Positions 1-11,400 of a stretch of 64,000 nucleotides of DNA are shown here, in pieces. The notes beneath the pieces are model-generated. The model had not been told where the DNA came from and ran no database searches. It saw only the letters and a program-made list of their open reading frames with translations. Source of the DNA: Syngnathus acus (taxonomy: Eukaryota; Chordata; Actinopteri; Syngnathiformes; Syngnathidae). Within the stretch, counting starts at the first letter, position 1. Every line of letters begins with the position of its first letter. Both the position numbers and the translations under genes were made by a program. Location: assembly GCF_901709675.1 (NCBI RefSeq), contig NC_051098.1, positions 8,557,000-8,620,999 of the forward strand. The letters run 5' to 3'.

Positions 1-74
1 CTACTACTCGTGATATACAATTGTACAAGTTAATAGCTAGCGCATCACTTGTACTGGTAATGAACAGATGTCTA

Positions 75-345
75 CTAATGCCCCGATACAACTTTTTCAC
101 TTCCGATACAATATCGATATTGCACCCTAGAGTACTGTCCGATACCGATCTGAAACAATATCAACAGGAATGATTATATGCTTAGTGTATGAGCGGAGTC
201 TTGAATGCACTGCTTGTATATGAATTCTAACATCAACAGAAACTTTTTTTTTAGGTGAAATTGGACCGATATCAGATATCAATATCAGATCAGGACATTC
301 CTAGCTCTGACTCTGCATCGGTGTCTTACGGATAGGACAGCGAAC
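75..345. repeat. GATACC-type dispersed repeat
   Basis: ccccgatacaactttttcac, ctgtccgataccgatctg and gaccgatatcagatatcaat; resembles a hAT-derived fish repeat that starts near gggatgcaccgatacc. Confidence 0.45.
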
Positions 346-2384
346 TAGCAAAAAATCAGGAACAGGCTTGGATGGCCAGTGTGTAAAAGACTGACTTCAC
401 ATATCAGTTGGAATTAGGCCAACATTCCTCACAAGAAACATTTTTCATGCTTTCTCCTTGTTAATCCGCTTTATTCTTGCAGCAGGTCATGTGCACAAGA
501 GCATTTGACTGTGATTAAATACACGCACTCTGGATGATGCCGCACTGCGGTCACCACAGAAGTCATACTCATCAGAGCTGAAAAGCATACCCGCTGCTAT
601 CAACACAACAGCTATGCTATTAACATAAGCAGGTGGCGAGTGATATCCAGGTGAGCTACTAAAATGAAAAAGGATCCCATGGACTCGGCCTTTGTGGATT
701 TATTGTGTTCATTTCTATTGTGCAAGATGTCGATTATAATAAGTAACTGCAGTCATCAAAAGTTCATTCATCCATTGATCATTCCAAATACTACTGTAAT
801 TCAGTAATAAACTGTGTGTGTGTGTTTCTTTGTTAGAACCACTGTCTTTAATTGGCCATACGCTTGTGTGTGAGTCCTCAGAGGATGAGACCTTTGCTGC
901 TCCTTACAACAGGCTTAAGCTGATGAAAGCCTTTCATGCAACATGGCCGCCACATCAGCACGCCGCGTGAACAGATTGGGCGAGAAAAGACCAATCGAAG
1001 CGGCGATTAGCCCCCCGACAAGGCTGCTGAGAGAGCCTCAGCAGGGGGTTGGCTCCTTAGACTTGCCAGCCATTTACTCCACTTTGCAATAAAACATTTT
1101 AACAGAATTTTGAATATACATACATGTGTGATGGGTGAACTTAACATTATTTTTGATTTAGTGAATAACTGTTTATTTCTACCAGTTATATGTGGACTAG
1201 TTCAAGCCATTCTGTTTTTTTTTTCTAATGTGCCCACTGCCCAGTAGCGGTTATGACAAAAAACAGGCGAGAGGAGCCATCGCATTCATTGAAAGACGCA
1301 TAAACAAGTGCACTTCTTGTAAGAGCATCTCCATTTGTTTAGCTCATGTGCAGCCAACTCAGAGAATGGTGTGACTCATACACACGCGCTTTAATGTGAA
1401 AGATGTACAATGGGGAAATTTGAATGAATCCATTTTAATGCGACAAAAGTATCAGTTTATTTCGGGGAATACGGCTGCAGATGCTGCTGTATTACACTCC
1501 TTATAAAATAAAGGAAATGATTCAATAATCCGTATGCAAATAGTTTTACTCTCCCCAAGATGTGCGTGCAGTTATAAGAAACATAATAACTGAGCTAAAG
1601 GCCATGATGATCTTAAGATGGATTATTGGTTGCTTTTAATAACATAAACATTAACTGCTTCAGCTGCTTCAACTGGGGCACTGCGGCCATGCTGCAGTGC
1701 AGTTGGCACTCCTTGAGCCTCCATGGCGGCACCATGGTGGTACCATGTGGGCTTCTGCTTGTGCCCCCACAATGGACGTCCGGCGGTCCGGACTCGAACA
1801 AGAACCCCTTTCTCTTGCTGAATGCCCAGATGAAAGTGCCCACTGCAGCAGTCACTCCGTTGGCTGCGGCTTCTAATTGATTCACATACACAACACCCCA
1901 GTAGAATGAATCCATCATGGTAAGGCCATGCCAACAGGCAGACAGCTTGCCTTTGTGTGTCAAATTTGGTAGCAAATCAGACAAAAATATCCAGATGTTT
2001 TTGTAGGGGAAAGAGCCTAGAAAATGGCCACTTAAAGTAATAACCAAAACAGCCGACTTCATTGTTTCATTTGTAGAGTATTTTGAAAATCATCTGCAGA
2101 TGCTGGACATAAGATCAAATATTCATTCGTTGATTCATTCTCTGGACGACTATTCCTCACTGGGGTCACGCAATATACATATTACGTCTTTTTTTTTAGC
2201 GCTTTCACCACTGCTTTTGCTGTAACAAAACGCTTTACAAACAATACAACTGAAAATATCACATAAAGTCATAAACCATTAGCAATTATACAAATACAAA
2301 TATAACAGTAATAAAAATGATTACATAATTTATTCCACCTCATGTCCCTTTCCACAACTATAGAAAAAGTTCATCTTTAAAAGA

Positions 2385-2835
2385 CCCGTGAAATGGACAG
2401 AAATTACCCCAAAATGGTTGCTTCAAACCAAAATGGCTAACTGTTTTTGGTTTGTTTTTGTGTTTACTTATGATAGATATGCCTACCAAAGTTCAAAACA
2501 GCTTCAGGGGAGAACCAGTCAACCGGCCCGTGTGTGTCGTCGCGTCAGCGGAACCCGATAACGACGCCAAGCGACGTGGCAAAATCCCTCTTTTCAGTAA
2601 TTTGACAAAATCTCTAAAATGAGTCAGTCTGTGAAGGACCTTTGAAAATGGCCAAAATGACACCTTCTTTAGACTAAAATGGTGGACTTCCTGTGTATTT
2701 TCACACACGGCTTCTTGAGACTTTTTTTGTGGATGTACTCGTGACAGACATGCTTAACAAATTTCATGATTACAAGTTCCAGCTGATTTTTTTTTTTAAA
2801 CCACATTTTTAAACCTGGTTTGAATTGATTGAGTG
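2385..2835 (+). repeat. AAAATGGC-type dispersed module in nxn intron 1
   Basis: Repeated aaaatgg(c/t) words spaced 30-100 bp, with ttcttgagactttttttgtg gatgtactcgtgacagacat gcttaacaaatttcatg split across; equivalent phrases recur at 37-41 kb. Confidence 0.55.
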
Positions 2836-2937
2836 CACTAGTACGGCTTTCTTTACTGGATATAAACATACCGAATGACTAATGTTTCCCGCAGTGGGAA
2901 GGCTTGAATGGATAACCCCAGATAACCTTCCGTGATG

Positions 2938-2961
2938 TGTGTGCGTGTGTGTGTGTGTGGG
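2938..2961 (+). repeat. GT microsatellite
   Basis: (gt)n with one gc interruption, followed by a G run. Confidence 0.9.
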
Positions 2962-4499
2962 GGGATAGTGAAGGCAGAGCCCACAGCAGGGAGAGGAGGT
3001 ACAGTGTGAGATTCCAGAAGGGGGGTGCTGGGCGGTGGTGTAAACAATAGAAGATAAATTGCTGTGCTGGAGCTGAGCTGAAGAAAACAGAGTCTGGCAG
3101 GAGGCCTGAGGTGGTCACATGACCATTGGGTCAACATCAGCAACCGCTGACTGGCTCTGTTAATATCACACACTTTATTTTATTACACTAACAGGGCCGC
3201 CAATATGGAGATAAAAATAAAAATATATATATATAAAATTGTGTTATCTTAGATTAAATATTTTATTATACTGTCCACAATTAAAAATAAGAAAATATAA
3301 AACATATCAGAAGAGTAAATTATTGATAAATAATGTTATTGTTTAGTAATGTCATTTTAAAACAATTGTTATGCTGTGGAAATATCACGTGTTTGAAATA
3401 TTACTGATTGTTGCATCTGAATACAACAAAAGGCAAAAAAAGAAGAAAAAAAACCCTACAACCAGCGATGCAGGCCTGTGTATGGAGCGGACATTGCTTA
3501 TGTCCAGCAGGAAACCGGCTACATCCTTCCACAATGGCTCTTCTGTTGATAACACAGATTTCTGCCACAAATTCAATAACAAGTCTGCACAATAGTGGTG
3601 GAGGTACTGCTGCTTTCAAGCTGGACAACAACAATGACTTAACAGCTTTGCAGTGTGACCCCCCCTTAATGCTGGACTCAATTAAAAACCATCACTGCGT
3701 ATTGAACTGTACAAAAAATGAAGAGCAGCACAAAATCACACAGTTCCTACTTACACCTGACATATGAAAAGGGACAGTTGAAGTAGTTATTTGCTAAAAA
3801 ATTCACAATAGTATTATCATTAAGTAAAGAATCAAAGTAATTATTGTATTATTTAATTGGAAATTGCTTGAAGCTAAATAGTAACTATTTGTACAGGCCT
3901 TATCATTTGCGCACGATGCTATGCTTTCCCCCCTCTATTGTTACCAAGCCATTTTAGTTTGTCATTTATACATTTTTTAATTACAATAAAATGTGTGGTA
4001 ATTTAATTGTATTGTGCTTGTAGTCAGTGAAGAAAGTAGTAATCGTTGTTCTAACAATTATATTCCTCTAAAAAATATAAAATATGCAAGTCCAATAAGT
4101 ACTGGGTGACAGTAACTAGAGTAGCCAACCAATAATATCATTTCACCCATAGGGAGAAAAAAAAAGTGTTGATTTAAAAAATGTACAATAAATTACATCA
4201 AATACTTTGTTTCAAATAATATTTAGCCTTTGGACGTTTTAAATGATGATTTTAGCGCGTGAACCATCTCAGTATTGCAAGCGTGAAGGCATCATCATAA
4301 TAAAACAATCGTGTGTTGTTCATTACGTTGCATTATTGTCAATGCTGACTGTTGTATATAAAGAAAAGATGTTGCGGGCATGAAGAATAAGCAAATAAAT
4401 CTAAGTTTCTAATAGAACCGTACAAGTTTTCTATTTGATTAGGTTGAGGGGAACCATGCATATAAAAACGCCCATGCTTGGAAATTGTCCACTTCTTAC

Positions 4500-4808
4500 C
4501 TTTTTGTGTCTATCTTTGAATGGCAAGGCGGGCCAGGGCATCTCCTGCAAAAAGTCCTGCCACTGCTTCTGCTCCTGGTCCGACGAGACGAACACCACCT
4601 CCAGCTGGTCTCGGTGCTCCGAAGTCTGCTTGAAGCGGCCGTAGAAGTCACACAGGCTGCCGTTAAACTGCCGGCACGGCGCGTTCAGGCTGCAGCCGAA
4701 GAACAGGCCGAGCAGCGACACCCGTTCGCCCAGCGCCTGCACGTCCACCTCGGCTTTCTCGCGGTTGACAAGCCGCTCCCCGAACACGCTCAACAGAAGC
4801 TCCGACAT
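4500..4808 (-). CDS. nxn: nucleoredoxin, first coding exon (partial gene)
   Basis: Encodes the N-terminal 103 residues of nucleoredoxin, a thioredoxin-fold oxidoreductase of cytosol and nucleus known to bind Dishevelled and restrain Wnt signalling. Seen: the exon opens MSELLLSVFGERLV, then SLLGLFFGCSLNAPC (Cys39 and Cys44), then VFVSSDQEQKQWQDF and MPWPALPF, matching the first thioredoxin-like unit of vertebrate NXN in order and spacing. The catalytic WCPPC motif belongs to a later exon and is not in the window. The exon ends in KDRHKK followed by a gtaaga donor in phase 0, the same place as the human exon 1/2 junction. The start is the first ATG in frame, with a G at -3. The human region here carries an Ala/Gly-rich insert that is absent, so the exon is shorter. 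Exon 2 (LKLWNKY...) was not found in 1-4499, so intron 1 runs off the left edge. Confidence 0.93.
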
Positions 4809-5000
4809 CTCTGCTCCCTCGGCCCTCAAACCGCGTGCAGGTCGCTGATGAATCCCCCCCCACCGAGCTCCTCGCGGTCTGACGTGAGTTTTGCTTTTGG
4901 GGTGAGCTCCTCCGGCTCCCCCTGCGAGGCGTCGCGTGGTGTCTCCCCGCCCGTGGGTCTTCCTTCGCCGGCACCGTGCACAGGAATGCGCCGCACTTAA
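4640..5000 (-). promoter_or_regulatory. nxn: CpG-rich 5' end of nxn
   Basis: CpG-dense sequence covers the start codon region and about 190 bp upstream, in contrast to the AT-rich flanks. This is the usual look of a CpG-island promoter over a first exon. The transcription start cannot be placed. Confidence 0.5.
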
Positions 5001-5019
5001 ATGTCTCGCTTATAGTGAG

Positions 5020-5330
5020 TTAAGGATCGATACCGAGTGTCGATATACATAACCCTTCTCATATGTCAATATTTAAAGTAGCACTTGTAACACTGACGTC
5101 TGCGACCAAGTACAAATATCAAAAACTTTCATAATAACACTGGTGGTATTGATCTTACTGCATTTCAAAATTATATCAATCCTGTACTTAGATATCAAAT
5201 CCTTATTGAAATTAATTTAGTTAACTTAACTTAGTGTATTTACACGTATCTTTATTTTGATTTAGCGGAATGAGCAGCAACAGCGTCTGTTACTTGTCCA
5301 TAAAAGGTATTGGTATCAGTATCGTCATGT
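5020..5330. repeat. GATACC-type dispersed repeat
   Basis: Contains words such as ggatcgataccgag and ggtattggtatcagtatcg in inverted arrangement, typical of a common fish non-autonomous DNA repeat, probably hAT-related. It fills much of the nxn-txndc17 intergenic space. Ends not defined. Confidence 0.4.
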
Positions 5331-5622
5331 AGTATCGCAGACCACTTGAATGCAGAGCTGCGGCTGCGCGGTTCTACACTCACAAGACATCCTGTCACGT
5401 GATGCTTCATAATAAAACCACATCACACGCAATGCAGGTCGTGAATATTAAAGGTTTTAATAACTTACGCACTTTGTTTTTGTGTCATCTGTGTCGTCTT
5501 TTTAGCCCCCCATTTTACAAAATTATACACGGTACACAATATTGTTCAACGTGTGATGTACTTGTAAAACATGATGATAGTTCGCCATCTAGTGTTTACA
5601 GAAGCAACCTACAGGTGTTAGG

Positions 5623-5628
5623 TTTATT
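5623..5628 (-). terminator. txndc17: candidate txndc17 polyadenylation signal
   Basis: AATAAA on the minus strand about 215 bp after the stop codon. Position fits a short 3' UTR; no transcript evidence. Confidence 0.4.
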
Positions 5629-5841
5629 TATGTCCAGTTATACGTTCTGAAATTGTGATTTTAATTGAAAGAAAGTGACACATTTCTGCATCAGGCATGA
5701 CTATTAAATGTTACAACACATGAACAAAGACAATTTTAAAAAAGCACAACATTGTCACTAAATTGAGTATCATTAAGAAGGGCCATTGTTGTCTTTCTTG
5801 ATTCATTTGAGAGCATCTGAAGGCACAGATGGTTGTCTCTC

Positions 5842-5910
5842 TTAGTCTTCAGTAAACATCATCTTCACTAGATCTTCTTTGAAGCATTCCTCCTCCACCA
5901 GCTTCTGAGG
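5842..5910 (-). CDS. txndc17: txndc17 exon 4 with stop
   Basis: Acceptor gatgtttcag; codes PQKLVEEECFKEDLVKMM then FTED and TAA at 5842-5844. Confidence 0.95.
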   Translation of the reverse strand, partial: PQKLVEEECFKEDLVKMMFTED

Positions 5911-6953
5911 CTGAAACATCACACATGAAAGATGTGACTACAGTGTGTGAGTGTGTGTGTCTTACAGTGCCGTATCGCAGCAGTGTCGGCACCCCAGTCA
6001 GCTTCAGCGTAGTCTTGAATTCGTTGCTTGGGTCCTTCCAACTGCATGAAAGATAAGCAGCATAAAATTCACACACCAATAAGACAAGCATTTTAAAATA
6101 ACGTTTTTTCAACCTAAAAGTATTCTTATTGGTATCGCCGACACTGGTGCCAGTATTTACTTGGTATTCGTCAATACCAAAAGCTCAGGTATCGCACAAC
6201 TCTATTATTGTCATTTCGTTTGTACTTGATCAGAACGTGTTTGTAATGATTAAAAAAAACAAGATGACTTGTGACTATTTCATAATCCCATCTGCAAACA
6301 ATCATCTTCACTATTAGGAAAAACAATGTCGCTCCCAATGAGAACACAAAGTCCACAATTACAGAATAAAAGAGGAACATATTGCATTACAAAAAAAATA
6401 TCTTCAAGGGAGAAACACATAATCAAAATACTTTTAAATGCGCACATGTATTTATTCTAATATATTCCACAACAGAATTACCCATAATTTGAGGCTGAAA
6501 CTTTAGATTTTGGTAAATAAAAGTATCAGTAGTTGCACGTTTGAACAACCGAGTGACTCATTCTTTAATTATATTTTAAGATAATTAGGAAACATATACT
6601 AACTAGTTCCTTTCACCAACTTGACAGTAGATGAAGACTGAGCCCTGGGGGAGGACACTCATTGCTCCCTTTAAGATTGGCTCAGCTGCAGGCAAAAAAG
6701 GGAGAACCGTTATGGAAAAGGAAGCACAGAGCATTCAAATGGTGATTTGACCTTTGCACGAATCAAATCATTTGTTTTCCCCCAGGTTGCATTATAATAA
6801 AAGGTTACCTCTGACACAATCTGGGCACCAGCTCTTGCCATGTTCGTCTTTGTCACCACAAAAGTAAGCAAAAATAGCTTTGCCCGGTCTGTCTGCCACA
6901 GCTTTGCAGAATTCGCTATAGCCGCGAACGTTCACTTGTTCGTACTGCGCCAT
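5842..6953 (-). CDS. txndc17: thioredoxin domain-containing protein 17 (TRP14), complete, 4 exons
   Basis: Cytosolic 14-kDa thioredoxin-related protein; the family is reduced by thioredoxin reductase 1 and reduces cystine and selected disulfides. Exons on the minus strand: 6809-6953, 6604-6685, 5966-6041, 5842-5910, totalling 372 nt = 123 residues plus stop, exactly the human length. The protein begins MAQYEQVNVRGYSEF, has GKSWCPDCVR with active-site Cys43 and Cys46 in the family's diagnostic WCPDC motif, continues AEPILKGAM, VFIYCQVGERNYWKDP, LTGVPTLLRYGT and ends EDLVKMMFTED. All junction phases agree with GT/AG sites. Head to head with kiaa0753, 1.4 kb away, as in human; nxn lies about 1 kb downstream on the same strand. 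No lesions seen. Confidence 0.97.
5966..6041 (-). CDS. txndc17: txndc17 exon 3
   Basis: Codes WKDPSNEFKTTLKLTG and VPTLLRYGT with the cis-proline of the thioredoxin fold. A short GT tract starts right after the gtaaga donor. Confidence 0.95.
6125..6210. repeat. GATACC-type repeat fragment in txndc17 intron 2
   Basis: Words ggtatcgccgacactggtgc and cgtcaataccaaaagctcag resemble the GATACC-type repeat at 75-345 and 5020-5330. Confidence 0.35.
6604..6685 (-). CDS. txndc17: txndc17 exon 2
   Basis: Acceptor gcctgcag, donor gttagt. Codes AEPILKGAMSVLPQG and FIYCQVGERN. The donor was chosen because it restores Tyr-Trp across the junction, as in human. Confidence 0.92.
6809..6953 (-). CDS. txndc17: txndc17 exon 1
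   Basis: Start ATG at 6951-6953 to a gtaacc donor, phase 1. Carries the WCPDC active site. Confidence 0.95.
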
Positions 6954-8354
6954 GGGTTGGATCGGCAAAGATAGTAGCGTGAAGACGAGTCAATAAAGTG
7001 AAAATTAAGGAAGAAGTGGCGCCAGTGAAGTGTGTGAGAGTGTCATATGATGTTACATTTGTCAAGTTAGGAAAAAGACAACCTGAAACGTCACGAGAAC
7101 TTCCGGAGTACGTGTTCCTCATCGTTTTGTTTTTGTGTGGATTAATGGAATGATTGTTTCCAAACTGAATTTTGATTGATTTTTATTTAAAATGTGAGTT
7201 TAGTGAATCATTTCAGAGACTAAATAAACGTCTTATGTATTATTTTGTAAAGGCAATTCTCGTAACGTTTGACCACTGTGACTTGCTGTACTACAGCTGA
7301 AAGCTTATTTGACTTAAAAGAGCTGTATCACGCTATTTTAAGTAACATTTTCACGGTTACACCTAGGTATATATGATAAACTAATTTCTTATGAAATGAG
7401 TATTCTAATTTGGCTATTTTTCCACTCGAAAGTAACACGCCTTATTAAAAGCCCCCCTCTGACTTGAGGTGCGTCCAATGACCGCTCACAAAGTAGGACC
7501 AATGAATATTACGTAGATAAAGCTTATTTAATGCACTAAACTCGTACTTGAGCACACTGTAAAGTGTAGCCTACTTGAAACCCTTTATAATTAGTCGATG
7601 CAACGCATGTCAACTCAAGTTGCAAGGACTGCTGCTCTGAAAAATTGGCAGTGTTTCGTAACGAGCATTGAACGGATTGAACATGATTGGGGTGCTTAAA
7701 TGCTTTTTGCCAGTTGATAAATACAGAAGGCATAAGCACGCAACAAACACTGCAATAATACAGAGATTTTTGCTTATTTTCCTTAATTTTGAAACACGAC
7801 CCTTTTTGTACTTAGCACTGTCTGAAATAACGTTTCATCCTGTAAAAACAGGTGACAGGTGTCAACAACAGCCCTTTTGTAACAATTTGGGTGATTATAA
7901 TAGATTATATAATATATGAACACAAAATAGTATTAATGTTATAAAGTATTCGTGTTATGAACACAATTTATTGAAAATAAACGTTAAAACAAGGTCAATA
8001 CACTTTTTGTAGAGTACTAAAGGGCTTCTGCAAACAAAATCATTTTCGTATCATTTTACCTCTTTCGCTTTCCGTACTTCTTGCTTCCTGTCAGCAACAA
8101 TTTGTTGTTGTCATGGCGGCCACAGTTTAAATTCACCGAGTAGTTTGTAAAAGTTTAAATATTGACTTTAAAATACTGTATACCGTTGCGTAAGTACACA
8201 GTTAATCATCATACAGGTTTCGTAAACATTTCGTTTGGATTAATTTGATGGACAGAAACTTTCACACATGCGATGTTAGCTATTGTGGCGTTAATTTGAC
8301 ACAACATGGCGGTCCTTTTCGCTATGAGGGATTGTTTAAAATACTAGCGCCGCG
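6954..8354. promoter_or_regulatory. shared txndc17/kiaa0753 bidirectional promoter region
   Basis: This 1.4 kb separates the two divergent start codons. Seen: an ETS-type ACTTCCGG at 7099-7106 beside a CRE-like ACGTCA, upstream of txndc17; two YY1-type ATGGCGG motifs at about 8113-8121 and 8306-8312 just upstream of kiaa0753. In human the same two genes are also head to head, only a few hundred bp apart. No further gene is recognisable; 7140-8080 is AT-rich and otherwise featureless to me. Confidence 0.55.
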
Positions 8355-8462
8355 ATGATTTCCATTGGTCAACAAACTAATGGTATGCAATGGGTTGTTT
8401 TGGCTTCCAAACAAAACACCAGCAACAGAGGCTATTTTACAAATCAGACGTCCCAAGCCAAG
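8355..8462 (+). CDS. kiaa0753: kiaa0753 exon 1
   Basis: Two in-frame ATGs, 8355 and 8385; an in-frame TAA at 8337 bounds the frame upstream. Ends FTNQTSQAK, phase 0, gtaaac donor. The residues just before the junction resemble human LQTQNQ. Confidence 0.75.
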
Positions 8463-11400
8463 GTAAACAATGAATTCATATCGTGTGTTGTCTAGCAGGT
8501 TCAGTCTTTCATTCAGTCAATGCATTTCATCACATTAGAAAAGAAAGACTACCACATACCGCAATAGTGACGATCTCATCTCAATTTACTCCAACATTTA
8601 CTTACTCACTCTCACTATATGAGAGCCTTGACTCATAAATTTTCAGAAATGCGCAGATAACTGAAGATACCCTTGTTATTTAATTTTATACTTGATGGGT
8701 AAGCATGCACACTGTTACTTGTAGTTTACATATGATCACATGTAAAAATGTTATGCTGTGTCCCCTTGAACGCAGCTATTGTTCAATGAAGCCGTGCCTG
8801 CCAACTCCAGGAACCGTGCCACAGCCGTGGGTCCTCCGGCTGCCATTGTCATTGAGAAGCTACTCCACCTGCCTCCGGAAGAGCAGCTGAAGGACACTGA
8901 CGGCAGCGTGAAAAGCTCACTCAGCTTCAGCAATCTGTCTGAAAAGAAGCTGCAAGCTGCGGTAGACCTAGCCAAGAGGGATCTAAGACGGAGCCGTTTC
9001 CAGGCCATGTGCAGGTTGTCTGCGGAGCCTTTGGGAGATGCGTCTGTGTCGGACATTTGCAATACGACCCTGCCTCAGGTAATAATTGTGAATAAAAGAG
9101 TGCATAGTGAATTCCCTCCTACTCATGGTTTGCCTTTCACAAATTCACTTAATTCCACTTTTTACCAAGGAATTTATCCTCAGATAGTTTGAAAAAAACC
9201 GTGTTATTGTTTCTGTGCTATTTCTGTAATGCCTTAAAATGGTGCCAAACTTCTGGCAAAACAGGAAAGTAGTAATTGTGTCACAGAAGTATGGTGAAGT
9301 AGTTCATCTTGATTGAAAGACAAGCTTTTTATGCTGGGGAGGTGCTATGTTTCGCCTGCGTTGTTCATGGAATTTATGGAACATCTTCACTGCATTTCTT
9401 CTGTTTTCTTTTTTCTAAATCAAAAGCACCGTTTATTTTAAAGGGGAATGTGTAAAATGAGGTTGAAATGATATTAAACTATTTGCGGCTCATATTTTTT
9501 GGTATATAAATTGTCTACTAAAGCAATTGAACCTTGACTTATGTGTGAGTTACGAGCAATCGCTTGGTAGATTTTTAATTTGTACGTCTTGTTTTGTGAG
9601 CAAAATTGGGGAGGTAGCAAGACTTGCCTTGATTTAGTAATTACTTCCTTCCCATCAAAGATGACAACCAAACTGGGTCTGAATAAGAAATTGACGAGAC
9701 CTGTATCCAAACAGACACCTTCCAAGAAGCGTCCTGTGCCTTCCAAGCAAAAAGGCCGACTGCCCACCTCAGCAAGGCCTGTGGCAGGTACGGATCAGTA
9801 CGATCTGTTCAGAAAGGAGGTGCGCAATCTTCAGAATGAACTCAAAAGTCTAAAAAAGGTACCCGATACCAGCATTTATATTTGGTTTATCCGTTCGATC
9901 TGCTAATATGTCCTATATGACTTATTTCTTGGCAGGGCCTGACTCCAGACATAAACCTACTTGGAGCCAGACAACCACAGTACATGGCCAAGAAGGCCAC
10001 CACGCCATCCATACTGCACATTCATCAGCCGCCTTTGGATGTCCTGGACCAGCAAGATCTCCCGAGACAGGAAATATTCAAGCTCCAAAATAACTCTGAC
10101 AGTGCATTTGTGCAGGTACTACATTGTTATTTTATTGACTCTATGGCATAAAAAAAAGCACAGGCACATTGTTGTGTGAAGTACTTGTTGTTTCAGTAAT
10201 GCAATAAGTCATCTCAGCAACTACAAAAATGTGGATCAATTAAGTAATCGATTAATTGATGATGAATCGATTATCACAATTATTGATAATTGATGAATCA
10301 TTTAGATATCATTTTCAATTTAAAATTGTCTATACACTTGGAATTTCAGGTCCTCTTCAGTAAATATGATCCAATTTCTATAATCCTCCATGAAACTAGA
10401 CCAATTATTTCTGTGTTGAATCAAAATAAAGCATTTGCTTTTAATTTTAGAAAACAATGATAAATGGTTTTGCCATAATGCACAAAATGATTTTGAATAA
10501 AGGAATGAATATTGAAAAAAAATTCATCGATTAATTTATGAAATAATCTCCAGATTAATTGATTATTAAAATAATCGTTGGTTGCAGCCCTACTCCATAG
10601 ATCTTATAACTGAGTCACATCAATGACTGAGTGATTTCTTTGCTCACAGGATGGAACAACCAATTGCAGCGAGGCTTCCTCTCCCAAGAAAAACACAGAT
10701 AACCCTTCCAAAAAACGTCTGGTTGCTTCCAAGTCGTCATGGATGCAAGTTCCTGTCTCAAAGCCACCAGGGCCCATGGGTCAGCAGGATCTCTTAGATC
10801 GAGAGATGCAAAAGCTTGACGCTGAGCTGGAAAACTACATGCGGCAAGTGGAGAAACTGTCTGACAGAGACATGGCCTGCAATAATGAGCAAGAGGAGGA
10901 AGAGTTGGAACCCGACGAGCAGGAGAAAGCGGAGGTGCGCTGGCAGAAGCAGTCTGCCAGTTTGGCGCGGACCATCTACGCGCTACAACAGCAGGTACTT
11001 CAGTTTGGCTATCCATGGATTCAAAAAGCTCATTCTCGGCGTCTTCAATAACATTTGTATTTTTTTTTCTTCAGATGAAATCAATACAACAATACATTGA
11101 GAATCTGCACAACCAGGGCGTGTGGGATGATAAAAAGGTGAGTGTCAAGAGTACTATCAGCATCAACCTGTGAACGGTGACCTGTTCAAGGTGTCCTACT
11201 GCACAAGGTCAGCTGGCATAGGCTCCAACACACCCACAACCCTTGTGAGGATTAGTGGTTCGGAAAATGGATATAAGGAAACATTTTATATTGTATACTT
11301 CAATTATTTTTAGTAAGCAATTTTTTCCATTCAGGCGGTGCAACCCCCACATTCCTAAGAATCTAAATAAATAAATACATTGCAACAGCTTGTTTGTTGA

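Larger units (their letters stand above)
1..4499 (-). other. nxn: nxn intron 1 (partial)
   Basis: No exon is recognisable on either strand. The stretch holds a GATACC-type dispersed repeat (about 75-345), an AAAATGGC-type repeat block (2385-2835), a GT microsatellite (2938-2961) and AT-rich unique-looking DNA. Open frames here, including one of 149 codons at 1613-2062 minus, show no family motif and no codon-level homology I recognise. Confidence 0.6.

Noticed and set aside
1613-2062. 149-codon open frame on the minus strand in nxn intron 1
   Set aside because: No recognised domain, no compositional change from the surrounding intron, overlapping open frames in two other phases, and no splice context joining it to nxn.
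3408-3767. 119-codon open frame, plus strand
   Set aside because: Opposite to nxn, low-complexity Lys start and no family motif; consistent with chance in AT-rich DNA.
1-4499. Exon 2 of nxn
   Set aside because: Searched by eye for the conserved LWNKY, IPSLIF and GPKPF codons on the minus strand; not found.
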